From positions 3,038,001 through 3,102,000 of the forward strand of contig NZ_JAFBBO010000001.1 in the NCBI RefSeq assembly GCF_016907235.1: DNA of 64,000 nt, read 5' to 3'. Under the pieces are notes generated by a model. It searched no databases. It saw nothing but the letters and a program-made list of their open reading frames with translations, and was not told the DNA's origin. The stretch comes from Oerskovia jenensis. GTDB lineage: Bacteria; Actinomycetota; Actinomycetes; Actinomycetales; Cellulomonadaceae. This document shows positions 17,754-27,054 of the stretch, piece by piece (within the stretch, counting starts at the first letter, position 1; the number at the start of each line of letters is the position of its first letter). Both the position numbers and the translations under genes were made by a program.

Positions 17754-18514
17754 CGACGTCGGTCCCCGAGCAGGTTCCCGAGCCGGTTCCCGTCCCGGGC
17801 TCGGGAGGCACGAGAGCGCAGGCACCGGTGCGGGTGCTCGTCGTCGACGACCAGCCGCTGATCCGCCACAGCCTGCGGCTCGTGGTCGACGGCGCGGACG
17901 ATCTGGCGGTGGTGGGCGAGGCGGGCTCGGGCGAGGCGGCGGTGGAGGTCGCCCGCCGGACCCGGCCCGACGTGGTCCTCATGGACGTCCGCATGCCCGG
18001 TGGTGACGGCATCGACGCGACGCGCGCGATCGTGGCGGACCCGGACCTCGCCGGGACGCGCGTGCTCGTGCTCAGCATGTTCGAGCTCGACGAGTACGTC
18101 CACGGCGCCCTGCGCGCGGGGGCGAGCGGCTTCCTGCTCAAGGACGCCGAGCCCGCGAGCCTCGTCGACGCCGTACGGCGTACGCACGAGGGCGAGTCGC
18201 TGTTCGCCCCGGCCATCCTCACCCGGATCGTCGCGCACTACCTCGAGAACGGGACGAGGCGTGAACCCGTGGCACCTCAGGTCCTCACGAGCCGCGAGGT
18301 CGAGGTGCTCGCGCTCGTGGGACGCGGGCTGTCCAACCAGGAGATCGCGCAGCGGCTGACGATCTCCATGGGGACGGTCAAGACCCACATCGGCAACCTG
18401 CTCGCCAAGCTCGTGGCTCGCGACCGTGCCCAGCTCGTCATCGCGGCGTTCGAGCACGGCCTGGTCGGCACCGACCGGTCGGCCACGGCAGGACGTGGTC
18501 CCCGGCTCGCGTGA
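17750..18514 (+). CDS. LuxR/NarL-family response regulator
   Basis: A 254-residue regulator. A ~25-residue Pro/Val-rich N-terminal extension precedes the receiver domain, which has VVDDQPLIR, phosphoacceptor Asp79 in LMDVRMPG, LSMFELDEYV and LLKDAEP. The C-terminal HTH reads LTSREVEVLALVGRGLSNQEIAQRL and MGTVKTHIGNLLAK. GTG at 17750 overlaps the kinase stop by 4 nt. Cognate partner of the preceding kinase; probable targets are itself and the divergent ABC operon. Confidence 0.9.
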   Translation: MTTSVPEQVPEPVPVPGSGGTRAQAPVRVLVVDDQPLIRHSLRLVVDGADDLAVVGEAGSGEAAVEVARRTRPDVVLMDVRMPGGDGIDATRAIVADPDLAGTRVLVLSMFELDEYVHGALRAGASGFLLKDAEPASLVDAVRRTHEGESLFAPAILTRIVAHYLENGTRREPVAPQVLTSREVEVLALVGRGLSNQEIAQRLTISMGTVKTHIGNLLAKLVARDRAQLVIAAFEHGLVGTDRSATAGRGPRLA

Positions 18515-18535
18515 CGTCCGGCCGTGAGATCCCGC

Positions 18536-19999
18536 TCAGGCGCTCGTCGTCGGTTCGGGATCCTGCCGTGCGGTCGGAGCCTCGGCCTCGGTCGCGGCCT
18601 CCGTCGCGAGAGCGTCGCCGCGGTGCGTGCCGTGCGAGCCGTGCGTGCCGTGCACCTCGTGCGTCCCACGCGTCGCCTGCGCGTCGTGCAACCCGTCCGT
18701 CGACGCGGCGCTCGCCGACGCCCCACGTCCGAGCCGGACGAGCTGGACCACGGCCCCCACGAAGAGCACCACGAGCGCGACGTTGCGGACGGCCGCGAGC
18801 AGGACGATCCACGGCGTGCCGATCATGAACTCCCAGTACGCGATCGGGTAGAGCACCTGTGTCAGCACCGCCGTCCCCAGGACGGCGAGCGCGGGCGGGG
18901 ACCAGACCGACCGTGCACCAGGACCCGCGAGCGCGATCGCGACGGCGACCGGCGGTCCGATCCACGCGACGAACTGCGGCGACCCCACCTTGTTGAACAC
19001 GATGAGGCTCAGGAGCAGGGCCGTCACCGTGAGGAGGAAGACGTCGGTGCGGACCTCGGGTCGGCGGCGGACGGCCCACCACGAGATCGCGGCGATCGCG
19101 AGGACCGCCAGGGGCAGCAGCAGGTCGAGGAGCCGACCCGTGGCGCGGGTGCCCGGGCCGAGGATCTCCAGCGTGCGGATGTCGGGGTTCATCCAGACCC
19201 GCCACTGCGGGTCGACGAGCCGCAGGACGCTGAACGGGGTCGCGAACACGGACTCGGACTGCAGGCCGCGGGCGTCCTGCGTGCCGAACACCCCGAGGAC
19301 GCGCGACCCCGCACCGCCCGCGAGGGCGAGCGCGACGACCCCGGCGCTCACGGCAGCGCCGGGCAGGACCACGCTGCGCCACGGTCGCTTCGTCGTCGTC
19401 AGGAGCGCGACGACCACGGCCCCGGGGGCGATCTTGACCCAGGCGCCGAACGTCGCGATCGCGGTCGCGACCGCCGGCCGACGCACCGCGACCGCGATCG
19501 CGACGACGAGCAGGGCCGCGGCCACCCCGTCGAGACGCCCCAGGAAGATGGGCCCGAGAGCCACGAGGAACAGCAGCCACCACCAGGCGGCGATGCGGCC
19601 CCGACCGGGCAGCCGGGCGAGGAACCAGAGCGCGACCGCGTCGAGCACGACGACCAGGGTCAGGAACTGCGCGTAGTACGCCTCGAACGACGTGCCGACG
19701 AAGGCGGGGGCCGAGACCGGCAGCAGCGCGCCCACGGGGTACACCCAGTCGTAGTCGAGCACGGGCCAGATCCCGCGGTCCCAGCCCGCGCGGGCCCAGT
19801 ACCAGTAGAGCTGCACGTCGCCCGAGATCCGGTGTCCCCAGGTCAGGCCGTCGACGACCAGCCAGGCGTGCACGAGCACGAAGCCGCAGACCAGGGCCCA
19901 GGGGGAGCGCAGGGCCCAGGCGAGGAACCGGCGACCGGTCGAGGTGGTCCGGGCGGCGGTGGTCTCGGGCACCGGCTCATCGTCGCACGACGGCGCCAC
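18536..19999 (-). CDS. GT87/DUF2029-like polytopic membrane protein with His-rich tail
   Basis: A 487-residue protein with about ten to eleven transmembrane helices. The N-terminal loop LTWGHRISGDVQLYWYWARAG and the DYDWVYPVGALL segment match polyprenyl-phosphate-mannose-dependent glycosyltransferases (GT-C fold), where such loop acids are catalytic. The C-terminal ~65 residues are cytoplasmic, low-complexity and His/Gly/Thr-rich (THEVHGTHGSHGTHRG), perhaps metal-binding or just repeat expansion. The GTG start at 19999 has no clear ribosome binding site and a GTG nine codons later is possible. The donor and acceptor are not readable. Confidence 0.7.
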   Translation of the reverse strand: MAPSCDDEPVPETTAARTTSTGRRFLAWALRSPWALVCGFVLVHAWLVVDGLTWGHRISGDVQLYWYWARAGWDRGIWPVLDYDWVYPVGALLPVSAPAFVGTSFEAYYAQFLTLVVVLDAVALWFLARLPGRGRIAAWWWLLFLVALGPIFLGRLDGVAAALLVVAIAVAVRRPAVATAIATFGAWVKIAPGAVVVALLTTTKRPWRSVVLPGAAVSAGVVALALAGGAGSRVLGVFGTQDARGLQSESVFATPFSVLRLVDPQWRVWMNPDIRTLEILGPGTRATGRLLDLLLPLAVLAIAAISWWAVRRRPEVRTDVFLLTVTALLLSLIVFNKVGSPQFVAWIGPPVAVAIALAGPGARSVWSPPALAVLGTAVLTQVLYPIAYWEFMIGTPWIVLLAAVRNVALVVLFVGAVVQLVRLGRGASASAASTDGLHDAQATRGTHEVHGTHGSHGTHRGDALATEAATEAEAPTARQDPEPTTSA

Positions 20000-20051
20000 G
20001 CGCGTCGGGCGAGGGGCGCACCGTGGACGGCGGCGCCGTCGGGCAGGAAGA

Positions 20052-20092
20052 AGCGGCCCGCCCGGGCGGAGAGGAGGCCCGGGCGGACCGCT
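20052..20092. terminator. Hairpin terminator downstream of thiolase gene
   Basis: CCGCCCGGGC (20058-20067) pairs with 20077-20086, extended by outer AGCGG/CCGCT pairs. It follows the minus-strand thiolase gene. Confidence 0.65.
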
Positions 20093-20137
20093 GGGCCGCG
20101 CGGTGAGGCAGCACCGCGCGGCGCGAGGAGGGACGAC

Positions 20138-21328
20138 TCAGGCGCGCAGGATCAGCGCGTCCCCCTGGCCGCCGCCGCCGCACAGCGCGGCGGCGCCCAC
20201 GCCGCCTCCGCGGCGCTGGAGGGCGAGGGCCAGGTGCAGGGCCAGGCGGGCGCCCGAGGCGCCGACGGGGTGGCCCAGGGCGATCGCGCCGCCGTCGGCG
20301 TTGACGACCGCGGGGTCGATCCCCAGGTCCTCGACCGACTGGAGCGCGACGGCCGCGAAGGCCTCGTTGATCTCGACGAGGTCGAGCTCGTCGGCCTTCA
20401 TGCCCTCGCGCTCGAGCGCATGGGTGATCGCGCGGGCGGGCTGGGAGTGCAGCGAGTTGTCGGGGCCCGCGACCTGCCCGGCGGACCCGATCTCAGCGAG
20501 CCAGGTGAGGCCGCGCGAGACCGCGAAGGCCTTGCTGACGACCACGACGGCCGCGGCGCCGTCGGACAGCGGGGACGACGAGCCCGCCGTGATGGTGCCG
20601 TCCTTGACGAACGCGGGGCGCAGCCCGGCGAGCGCCTCGACCGTGGTGCCGGGGCGGATGCCCTCGTCCTCGGCCACGACGACGGGTTCGCCCTTGCGCT
20701 GCGGCACCGTGACGGGCGCGATCTCCTCGGCCAGCCGTCCCTCGGCGCGGGCCGCGGCCGCGAGGGCGTGCGAACGGGCCGCGTACTCGTCCTGCTCGGG
20801 GCGGCCGATGCCGCGCGTCGCGCAGCCGCGGTCGGTGGCCTCGCCCATGATCCGGCCGTCGAACGGGTCGCGCAGGCCGTCGTGCGTGAGCGAGTCCGCC
20901 ATGGTCACGTCACCGAACGCGAAGCCCTTGCGCGAGCCCAGCACGAGGTGCGGCGCGTTCGTCATGGACTCCTGGCCGCCAGCGACCACGACCGACGCCT
21001 CGCCCGTGCGGATCAGGCGTGCCGCGTCGATGATCGCGGTCAGTCCCGACAGGCACAGCTTGTTGATCGTGACGGTCGGCACGTCCCAGCCGATCCCGGC
21101 CGCGATCGCGGCCTGGCGGGCCGGGCCCTGACCGCCGCCCGCCTGGATGACCTGGCCCATGATCACGGCGTCGACGTCGGCCGCCTCGATCCCGGCCGCG
21201 TCGAGCGCGCCGCGGATCGCGTGCGCGCCCAGCTCGTTCGCGGACAGCGACGCGAGCGCGCCCTGGAAGCGCGTGAACGGCGTGCGTGCGCCGTGCAGGA
21301 GGACGGGGACGTGGGCGTCGTTGCTCAT
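20138..21328 (-). CDS. Thiolase (acetyl-CoA C-acyltransferase)
   Basis: A 396-residue thiolase for acyl-CoA condensation or cleavage. Catalytic Cys92 is in INKLCLSG, the active-site His in [14 protein letters not shown] and the second Cys in [21 protein letters not shown] is the third signature. ATG at 21328 has GGAG upstream. It lies ~155 bp downstream of an acyl-CoA dehydrogenase on the same strand, suggesting fatty or dicarboxylic acid catabolism. Length matches the family. Confidence 0.92.
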   Translation of the reverse strand: MSNDAHVPVLLHGARTPFTRFQGALASLSANELGAHAIRGALDAAGIEAADVDAVIMGQVIQAGGGQGPARQAAIAAGIGWDVPTVTINKLCLSGLTAIIDAARLIRTGEASVVVAGGQESMTNAPHLVLGSRKGFAFGDVTMADSLTHDGLRDPFDGRIMGEATDRGCATRGIGRPEQDEYAARSHALAAAARAEGRLAEEIAPVTVPQRKGEPVVVAEDEGIRPGTTVEALAGLRPAFVKDGTITAGSSSPLSDGAAAVVVVSKAFAVSRGLTWLAEIGSAGQVAGPDNSLHSQPARAITHALEREGMKADELDLVEINEAFAAVALQSVEDLGIDPAVVNADGGAIALGHPVGASGARLALHLALALQRRGGGVGAAALCGGGGQGDALILRA

Positions 21329-21483
21329 GAGGTGCTCCGTGGGAGAAGGGGGACCCGGCGCCGTGCTTGTCAGGTGAACGAGGAGGTCCGGTACGGCGCC
21401 GGGTGGACGGTGGGCGAGCGGCCGGGGGGCCGCAGGCGGGAGGTGCGGCGCTCCGGGTACGGGGGAGCGCCGCCGGTGAGGGG

Positions 21484-22728
21484 CTAGGCGAACGCCGAGA
21501 CGCCCGTGATGTCGCGGCCCACGATGAGGGCCTGGACGCTCTCGGTGCCCTCGTAGGTGTGCAGGGCCTCGACGTCCGCGAAGTGCCGCGCGACGCGGTT
21601 CGCGAGCAGGATGCCGTTGCCGCCGAGCATGTCGCGCGCGCTCGCCGCGATCTCGCGGGCGCCGCGCGTGCACGTGTACTTGGCGATCGACGCCTGCGGG
21701 CCGCTCAGCGTGCCCGCCTCGTCGAGGCGCGTCATCTGCGCGACGAGGAGCTGCATCTGGGTCAGGGTCGAGAGCATGCGGGTCAGGCGCTCCTGGACCA
21801 TCTGGTTCGCGGCGAGCGGGCGCCCGAACTGGACGCGCTGCTTCGCGTAGGCGACGGCCGTCTCGTAGCAGGCGGTCGCATGCCCGACGGCGGACCACGC
21901 CACCCCGAGGCGCGTCGCCTGGAGCACGCGGCCGGTGTCCTTGAACGACCGTCCGCCCGGGAGCATGGCCGAGGCCGGGACGAACACGTCGGTCAGGACG
22001 ATGTGGGCCTGCCAGATCGCGCGCAGCGAGACCTTGCCCTCGATGGTCGTGGCCGCGTACCCCGGGGTGTCCTGGGGGACGAGGAAGCCGTGGACCTGGT
22101 TGTCGCCGTCGTCGCCGACCAGACGCGCCCACAGCACGGTGATGTCGCCGCAGGACCCGAAGCCGATCCACTTCTTCTCGCCGTCGATCACGTAGCCCTC
22201 GACGCCGTCGCGGGTCTCGCGGCGGGCCGTGGTCTCGAGCGAGACCGAGTCGGAGCCGTGCGTGGGCTCGGTCAGCGCGAACGCGCCGAGCTTCTCGCCG
22301 CGCGCGAGCGGGCCGAGCCACTGCTCCTTCTGCTCGTCCGAGCCGAGGAGCTGGATCGAGCGCAGCGCGAGACCGCCCTGGACGCCGCAGATCGTCGCGA
22401 CCGAGCCGTCGCCGCGCGACATCTCCATCTCGGCGAGACCGGCACCCATGAGGCTGATCGCGGGGGAGCCGGGGACGTCGACGCCGTCGCGCAGGAAGTC
22501 GAGCTCGCCCATGCGCTTGGCCAGGCCGAACGGGACCTCGGCGCGCTCCCAGTACCCGTCGATCACGGGCAGGACCTCGTCCTGGACGAACGTGCGGACC
22601 CGCTGCTGCAGCTCGCGGTCGGCGGGGGTCGCGTCCGAGAACGCGTCGGCGTAGTCGATGTCGAGGGGCTGCGAGAGGTCGTAGGCCGGCTCGGTCACGT
22701 TGCGGCGGACGGGGTTCTCGATCGTCAT
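21484..22728 (-). CDS. Acyl-CoA dehydrogenase, glutaryl-CoA dehydrogenase-like
   Basis: A 414-residue FAD enzyme. It shows [15 protein letters not shown] and [19 protein letters not shown] for FAD/substrate binding, [21 protein letters not shown], and the C-terminal [24 protein letters not shown], where the YEGT Glu is the catalytic base of glutaryl-CoA dehydrogenases. ATG at 22728 is preferred because GGGAG precedes it; an in-frame ATG lies 17 codons upstream without one. Paired with thiolase downstream. Confidence 0.87.
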   Translation of the reverse strand: MTIENPVRRNVTEPAYDLSQPLDIDYADAFSDATPADRELQQRVRTFVQDEVLPVIDGYWERAEVPFGLAKRMGELDFLRDGVDVPGSPAISLMGAGLAEMEMSRGDGSVATICGVQGGLALRSIQLLGSDEQKEQWLGPLARGEKLGAFALTEPTHGSDSVSLETTARRETRDGVEGYVIDGEKKWIGFGSCGDITVLWARLVGDDGDNQVHGFLVPQDTPGYAATTIEGKVSLRAIWQAHIVLTDVFVPASAMLPGGRSFKDTGRVLQATRLGVAWSAVGHATACYETAVAYAKQRVQFGRPLAANQMVQERLTRMLSTLTQMQLLVAQMTRLDEAGTLSGPQASIAKYTCTRGAREIAASARDMLGGNGILLANRVARHFADVEALHTYEGTESVQALIVGRDITGVSAFA

Positions 22729-22817
22729 GGGTGTGCTCCCGGGCTCGGGCCGGACGTCGGTGTCGGGCGATGCTCCCATGGTGCGTGATATTGCGTCTCA
22801 GGTCAAGAGACGGGGTA

Positions 22818-23432
22818 TCAAGCGCCTCGTCGTGCGGCGTCCACGAGGACCGGCAGGTGCTGGGCTGCGAGCCGTAGCGGCTCGTCGTCGCCCGAGACCC
22901 GGCTCAGCAGCTCGGCGCCCTCGAGCGTCGAGAGCACCGTGCAGGCCAACGCGTCGGCCGCCTGGGTCGCGACACCGCCCGCGCGGAGCTTGTCCGCGAT
23001 GAGCGAGCGCCAGTCGCGCAGCGCGTCGTCCGAGGCTCGCTGGAGGAGCGGGGAGCGGCCGATGAGCTCGAGCGCGGTCGCCGCGACGGGGCAGCCGTCG
23101 GTCCAGTCCGACTCCCGCAGGGTGTCGGCGAGCAGGAGCGCGCAGCTCGCGACCGCCTCGGCCGGGTCCTCGGAGCTCGCGAGCCCCCGGCGGAGCAGCC
23201 CGGCGAAGTCGTCGGCGCCGAAGCGCAGGGCCTCGGCGGCGAGCTCCTCCTTGCCGCCCGGGAAGAAGTGGTAGAGCGAGCCGAACGTGGCCCCCGCGTC
23301 GGTCGTGATGCGCTTGATGCTCGTGGCCTCGTACCCCTGGCGCTGGAGCAGGGTCGCGGTCGTGGCGACCAGGCGGGTGCGGGTGTCGGAGGCGGGGGAG
23401 CCGGGGTCCGGGGTGCCGTCGGGGCTGCTCAT
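22818..23432 (-). CDS. TetR-family repressor of the divergent luciferase-like operon
   Basis: A 204-residue repressor. The N-terminal HTH reads [41 protein letters not shown]; the C-terminal domain is of the LmrA/QacR-like type ([14 protein letters not shown]). ATG at 23432 is leaderless (TATCCT 6 nt upstream). It diverges from the LLM operon across an 80-bp gap holding two related palindromes, the expected autoregulatory operator layout. The ligand is unknown. Confidence 0.87.
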   Translation of the reverse strand: MSSPDGTPDPGSPASDTRTRLVATTATLLQRQGYEATSIKRITTDAGATFGSLYHFFPGGKEELAAEALRFGADDFAGLLRRGLASSEDPAEAVASCALLLADTLRESDWTDGCPVAATALELIGRSPLLQRASDDALRDWRSLIADKLRAGGVATQAADALACTVLSTLEGAELLSRVSGDDEPLRLAAQHLPVLVDAARRGA

Positions 23433-23438
23433 GTCCCC

Positions 23439-23444
23439 AGGATA
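23439..23444 (-). promoter_or_regulatory. -10 hexamer of TetR gene (leaderless)
   Basis: TATCCT on the minus strand, 6 nt before the ATG at 23432. Confidence 0.55.
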
Positions 23445-23453
23445 CCCGGGTTG

Positions 23454-23465
23454 GAACGATCGTTC
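23454..23465. promoter_or_regulatory. TetR operator 1
   Basis: Perfect palindrome GAACGATCGTTC. It overlaps a TTGGAA (-35-like) element of the plus-strand promoter whose -10 is TACGGT at 23476-23481. Confidence 0.65.
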
Positions 23466-23483
23466 TAGCGTCTGCTACGGTCC

Positions 23484-23503
23484 ACTAGAACGATCGATCT
23501 AGT
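23484..23503. promoter_or_regulatory. TetR operator 2
   Basis: Near-palindrome ACTAGAACGATCGATCTAGT sharing GAACGATCG with operator 1. It covers the predicted plus-strand transcription start. Confidence 0.6.
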
Positions 23504-23512
23504 GGAGGCGTG

Positions 23513-24541
23513 ATGCAGCACCCAGGACCTGGCACCGACCTGAACCCGCTGACCCAGGAGCACCCGGGGTTCGCCCGGATGTTCGCCCCGGGACGGCTGA
23601 CCGTCGGGCTGTTCCTCCCCCTCTGGCCCTACGCCGGGGACATGCGGGGCATGGCCGGACAGGGCGAGGTCGTCCGGCGGGCCGACGACTCCGACCTCGC
23701 CGCGCTGTGGGTCCGGGACGTCCCGCTGAACGTGCCGGGCTTCGGCGACGTCGGGCAGGTGTACGACCCGTGGACCTATCTCGCCTGGCTCGCCGCCCGG
23801 ACCAGCAGGCTCTCGCTCGCCGCGGGCAGCGCGGTCTTCTCGCTGCGCCACCCGATCGACCTGGCCAAGCAGGCCACCTCGATCGACCACCTCAGCGGCG
23901 GACGGCTCGTGCTCGGGGCCGCCTCGGGAGACCGAGGGCAGGAGTTCCCGGCGTACGGGCTCGACCACGCGACCCGGGGCAAGCGCTACCGCGAGGCCGT
24001 CGAGTGGTTCCGGGCCCTGACCGAGTCCACGAGCCCGACCCTCACGGGCGACCTGGGGCATCTCGACGGCAGCGTCGACCTGCTCCCCAAGCCCGTCGTC
24101 CGCCGGGTCCCGCTCGTGGTCACGGGCTCGTCGCAGCAGACGCCGCAGTGGATCGCGGACAACGCCGACGGCTGGCTCGTCTACCCCGGGGCGACCGTCA
24201 CGCAGGACGGCACGGCCGCGCTCGGGCGCAAGATCGCCGCCTGGCGAGAGCTCGTGCCGGGCGGGGCGTTCCGACCGGTCGCGACCAACGAGTGGCTCGA
24301 TCTCGTGGAGGACCGCCGCGCCCGCCCCACCGCGCTGCGAGGCGGATTCGTGCTCCGCACCGGGACCGACGGGCTGCTCGACCTCTTGCAACGGTGGCAG
24401 GACGCGGGCGTGAACCACGGCGCGCTCGGGGTCCAGCACGGCGTGCGCCCCGCGTCGGAGACCGTGCAGCAGATCGTCGAGGAGGTCGCCCCGCACTTCC
24501 CTGCGCTCCTCGGACCGGCGCCCGAGGCCCCCGCGTGGTGA
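23513..24541 (+). CDS. LLM-class (bacterial luciferase-like) flavin oxidoreductase
   Basis: A 342-residue TIM-barrel monooxygenase. Family features are LTVGLFLPLWPY, LAARTSRLSLAAGSAVFSLRHPIDLAKQATSIDHLSGGRLVLG and VTGSSQQTPQWIADNADGWLVYPG, resembling the BA3436-type subgroup. ATG at 23513 has GGAGG 4 nt upstream. The downstream flavin reductase overlaps by 4 nt and would supply reduced FMN, so it is probably a two-component monooxygenase. Controlled by the divergent TetR. Substrate not identifiable. Confidence 0.87.
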   Translation: MQHPGPGTDLNPLTQEHPGFARMFAPGRLTVGLFLPLWPYAGDMRGMAGQGEVVRRADDSDLAALWVRDVPLNVPGFGDVGQVYDPWTYLAWLAARTSRLSLAAGSAVFSLRHPIDLAKQATSIDHLSGGRLVLGAASGDRGQEFPAYGLDHATRGKRYREAVEWFRALTESTSPTLTGDLGHLDGSVDLLPKPVVRRVPLVVTGSSQQTPQWIADNADGWLVYPGATVTQDGTAALGRKIAAWRELVPGGAFRPVATNEWLDLVEDRRARPTALRGGFVLRTGTDGLLDLLQRWQDAGVNHGALGVQHGVRPASETVQQIVEEVAPHFPALLGPAPEAPAW

Positions 24542-25047
24542 CCGGCCCGGCGACCCGGCTCCCAGCCGCCGACGTGACCTCGTTCCACGGCGCGATGCGC
24601 CGGTTCCCCACGGGCGTCACGGTCATCACGACCGCCACCGCGGACGGGCCCCACGGCATGACCGCGAGCGCGGTCCTCTCGGTCGCGCTCGATCCGCCGA
24701 CCGTCCTCGTCTCGCTCGACCACCGGTCCCGGACGCGCGAGATCCTGCGCAGCCGCGAGGCGTTCGCGGTCAACGTGCTCGCGCACGACCAGCACGGACT
24801 CGCGGACCGGTTCGCCCGGTCGGGCGGGACCGAGGCGTTCGACGACGTCGACTGGTACCCCCTGCCGGGCACGGGGACCCCGGGGCTGGGGGCCGTCGTC
24901 GCGACCCTCGACTGCCAGGTCGTCGAGAGGTTCGACGTCGCCGACCACCTGATCGTGGTCGGTCGGGTGGTCGGGGTCGACGGACGGCCGGACGCCCTGC
25001 CGCTCGTCCACCTCGACCGCGCCTACGGGACGGTCGTGCGGCGGTGA
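24538..25047 (+). CDS. Flavin reductase family protein
   Basis: A 169-residue flavin reductase of the HpaC/NTAB-like fold: RRFPTGVTVITTATADGPHGMTASAVLSVALDPPTVLVSL and DHLIVVGRVVGV are typical. GTG at 24538 overlaps the oxidoreductase stop (GTGA). It would provide FMNH2 to the preceding luciferase-like enzyme. Its own stop overlaps the next gene. Confidence 0.88.
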   Translation: MTGPATRLPAADVTSFHGAMRRFPTGVTVITTATADGPHGMTASAVLSVALDPPTVLVSLDHRSRTREILRSREAFAVNVLAHDQHGLADRFARSGGTEAFDDVDWYPLPGTGTPGLGAVVATLDCQVVERFDVADHLIVVGRVVGVDGRPDALPLVHLDRAYGTVVRR

Positions 25048-25580
25048 GCCCTGCGGGGACGAGCCTCGCGGGTGCGCCGCCCGCCGGGACCGTGACGTCC
25101 GAGCGCATCGAGACGCCGATCGGCCCGCTGTGGCTCGTGACCGAGGGCGAGGTGCTCCTGGTGGCGGGGTTCGCCGTCGACCTGGCGGGCGTCGCACGCG
25201 CCCTCGGCACGCCACCTGTCCGCGCCCGAGCGCGCGAGACGCCGAGCGCGGCCGCGACGGCCGCGACGGCCTTCTTCGCGGGGGACCTCGGCGCGCTCGA
25301 CGCGGTCGTGGTGCGCCAGCCCGGGACGGCGCGCATGCAGGAGGTGTGGCGCACGCTCCGGGCGGTCCCAGCAGGGACCACGACCACCTACGGGGCGCTG
25401 CTCCCCGCGGCGCCGCGGCTCGCCGCGAGGGCGTGCGCCGCGAACCTCGTGAGTCTGTTCGTCCCGTGCCACCGCGTGCAGCGGGCTGACGGGAGCCTGG
25501 GCGGCTTCACGTGGGGGCTGGAGGCCAAGACGTGGTTGCGCGACTTCGAGTCGGGCCGAGCCGAGGCGGCGCCGGCGTGA
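25044..25580 (+). CDS. ogt: Methylated-DNA-protein-cysteine methyltransferase (Ogt/MGMT-like)
   Basis: A 178-residue suicide alkyltransferase repairing O6-alkylguanine. The acceptor Cys is in LFVPCHRVQRADGSLGGF; RTLRAVPAGTTTTYGALLPA forms the DNA-binding helix region. Unusually the HTH arginine-finger segment reads APRLAARACAANLVSLFVPCH rather than the common ARAVGxAxxxNP. GTG at 25044 overlaps the flavin reductase stop, making it the third gene of the TetR-controlled operon, an unusual partner for a monooxygenase. Confidence 0.88.
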   Translation: MSPAGTSLAGAPPAGTVTSERIETPIGPLWLVTEGEVLLVAGFAVDLAGVARALGTPPVRARARETPSAAATAATAFFAGDLGALDAVVVRQPGTARMQEVWRTLRAVPAGTTTTYGALLPAAPRLAARACAANLVSLFVPCHRVQRADGSLGGFTWGLEAKTWLRDFESGRAEAAPA

Positions 25581-25587
25581 CGCGTCC

Positions 25588-26010
25588 TCAGCCCTGCGCG
25601 GCCGCGATGTTGACGAGCCAGCTCACGCCGAACCGGTCGTCGCACATGCCGAACGCGTCGCCCCACGGCGCGACCTCGAGCGGCACGGTCACGGTCCCGC
25701 TCGACGACAGCTTGGCCCAGTAGCCGCGGAGCTCGGCGTCGTCGGCCTGCTCGCCGCTCAGCGAGATCGCGACGCCGCCGCCTGGCGAGTACTCCATCGA
25801 GCTCGGGGTGTCGGCGGCCATGAGGACCAGGCCGTTCGGCGCCTCGAGCTGGGAGTGCATGACCTTGTCGGCGTCGGCCGGGTCGTCGGCCGCCTGGAAG
25901 TCCGCGAACGTGCTGATCGTCAGCTCGCCCCCGAACACGTCGCGGTAGAACTCGATCGCCGCCCGGGCGTCGTCGCGGAAGTTCAGGTAGGGGTTGAGTC
26001 GTGTCGTCAT
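25588..26010 (-). CDS. VOC-superfamily protein, PhnB-like
   Basis: A 140-residue glyoxalase-fold protein: LNPYLNFRDDARAAIEFYRDVFGGELTI opens the first beta-alpha-beta unit and WGDAFGMCDDRFGVSWLVN closes the second. This is the PhnB/3-demethylubiquinone-methyltransferase-like subgroup, often of unknown activity. ATG at 26010 has GGAGAAGG upstream. It ends 7 bp from the convergent alkyltransferase gene. Confidence 0.87.
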   Translation of the reverse strand: MTTRLNPYLNFRDDARAAIEFYRDVFGGELTISTFADFQAADDPADADKVMHSQLEAPNGLVLMAADTPSSMEYSPGGGVAISLSGEQADDAELRGYWAKLSSSGTVTVPLEVAPWGDAFGMCDDRFGVSWLVNIAAAQG

Positions 26011-26102
26011 GGTGTCGCCTTCTCCGTCACGTCGTCCACATGGTCGGCATCGCCGCGTCGTCCCGGGTGCGCCCGGCCAGGGGTCGGAACCTGGCCGGAA
26101 GT

Positions 26103-26130
26103 GGTGCGCCCCGCGCGAGCAGGGCGCACC
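26103..26130 (-). terminator. Hairpin terminator after ribM
   Basis: GGTGCGCCC (26103-26111) pairs with GGGCGCACC (26122-26130). It is ~40 bp past the minus-strand ribM stop and upstream of the VOC gene. Confidence 0.6.
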
Positions 26131-26171
26131 TTCGAGTATCCGCCCGGTCCACCGGGACGCAAGAGGTGACG

Positions 26172-26891
26172 TCAGACCTGCCCGTGGGGAGTCGCAGCGG
26201 GGGAGGTGCCCGCGAGGAGCAGGGCCTTGGAGCGCCGGTCGATGCGCCACCACACGAAGAAGCCCACGAGCGTGAACGCCCCGTAGAACACGTACATGAA
26301 CGCCGACGCGTAGAAGCCGGCGTCGATCAGCAGCGGCACTCCCACGATGTCGACCGCGACCCAGATCAGCCAGAACTCGACCCAGCCCTTGGCCATGCCG
26401 TACGTCGCGAGCAGCGAGCCCATGAAGATCCACGCGTCGGCCCAGACGGGCTCGTAGGACTCGAGGGCACGGAAGATCGGGGTCAGCAGCGCGGTCCCGG
26501 CCACGAGCGCGACGACGAGGAAGGCGCGCTGGCGCCACGAGGCCCAGCGTGGCTCGACGGCCACGCCGTGGCTGTCGGCGTCCGCCTCCCCGAGACGGTC
26601 GCGCGTCCGGCGCCACTGCACCCACCCGTAGACCGACACGACGACGAACATGACCTGGCGCCCGGCCTGACCGAGCAGGTTCACGGGGTTGGGCGTCGCG
26701 AACACCGCGCCCAGGAACACCGTGAGCAGCAGGAGGTTGCCGACGATCCCCACGGGCCACGCCCAGATCTTGCGGCGCATGCCGCCGAGCGCGGAGGCCA
26801 GGCCGAACCCGTTGCCCACGATCTCCCGCCACAGCAGGTGCTGGCCGCCGATCGTGAGCTGCGCGTCGAAGAGCGCGTGGATCAGGTCCAT
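26172..26891 (-). CDS. ribM: Riboflavin transporter RibM/PnuX (PnuC family)
   Basis: A 239-residue integral membrane protein with about seven helices, of the PnuC fold. Motifs include NGFGLASALGGMRRKIWAWPVGIVGNLLL, QFxxx-like VVSVYGWVQWRR, and WVEFWLIWVAVDIVGVPLL. PnuC relatives behind FMN riboswitches (RibM/PnuX) import riboflavin, and a full FMN riboswitch lies upstream here on the same strand, so riboflavin rather than nicotinamide riboside is the likely substrate. ATG at 26891 follows GAGGGA at 7-nt spacing. Confidence 0.85.
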   Translation of the reverse strand: MDLIHALFDAQLTIGGQHLLWREIVGNGFGLASALGGMRRKIWAWPVGIVGNLLLLTVFLGAVFATPNPVNLLGQAGRQVMFVVVSVYGWVQWRRTRDRLGEADADSHGVAVEPRWASWRQRAFLVVALVAGTALLTPIFRALESYEPVWADAWIFMGSLLATYGMAKGWVEFWLIWVAVDIVGVPLLIDAGFYASAFMYVFYGAFTLVGFFVWWRIDRRSKALLLAGTSPAATPHGQV

Positions 26892-27054
26892 CGATGTTCC
26901 CTCGTCCTGGGCACGTCGGCTCCGGGGTGAGGGCGGGCGGCGGGGTCGGTGCCCGTTCCTGGGCTGCCCGACGGCGTCGCTCACCACGGCCAGGCCCGTC
27001 CCGGTGGTCTCAGGGCTCGACGACTCGTCGTGCCCCGGCCGGGAAGGCCGTGCC

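Noticed and set aside
18524-21487. 987-codon plus-strand open frame over the GT87-like and thiolase genes
   Set aside because: The opposite strand encodes two recognisable proteins. The frame is a GC-bias shadow with charged repetitive sequence.
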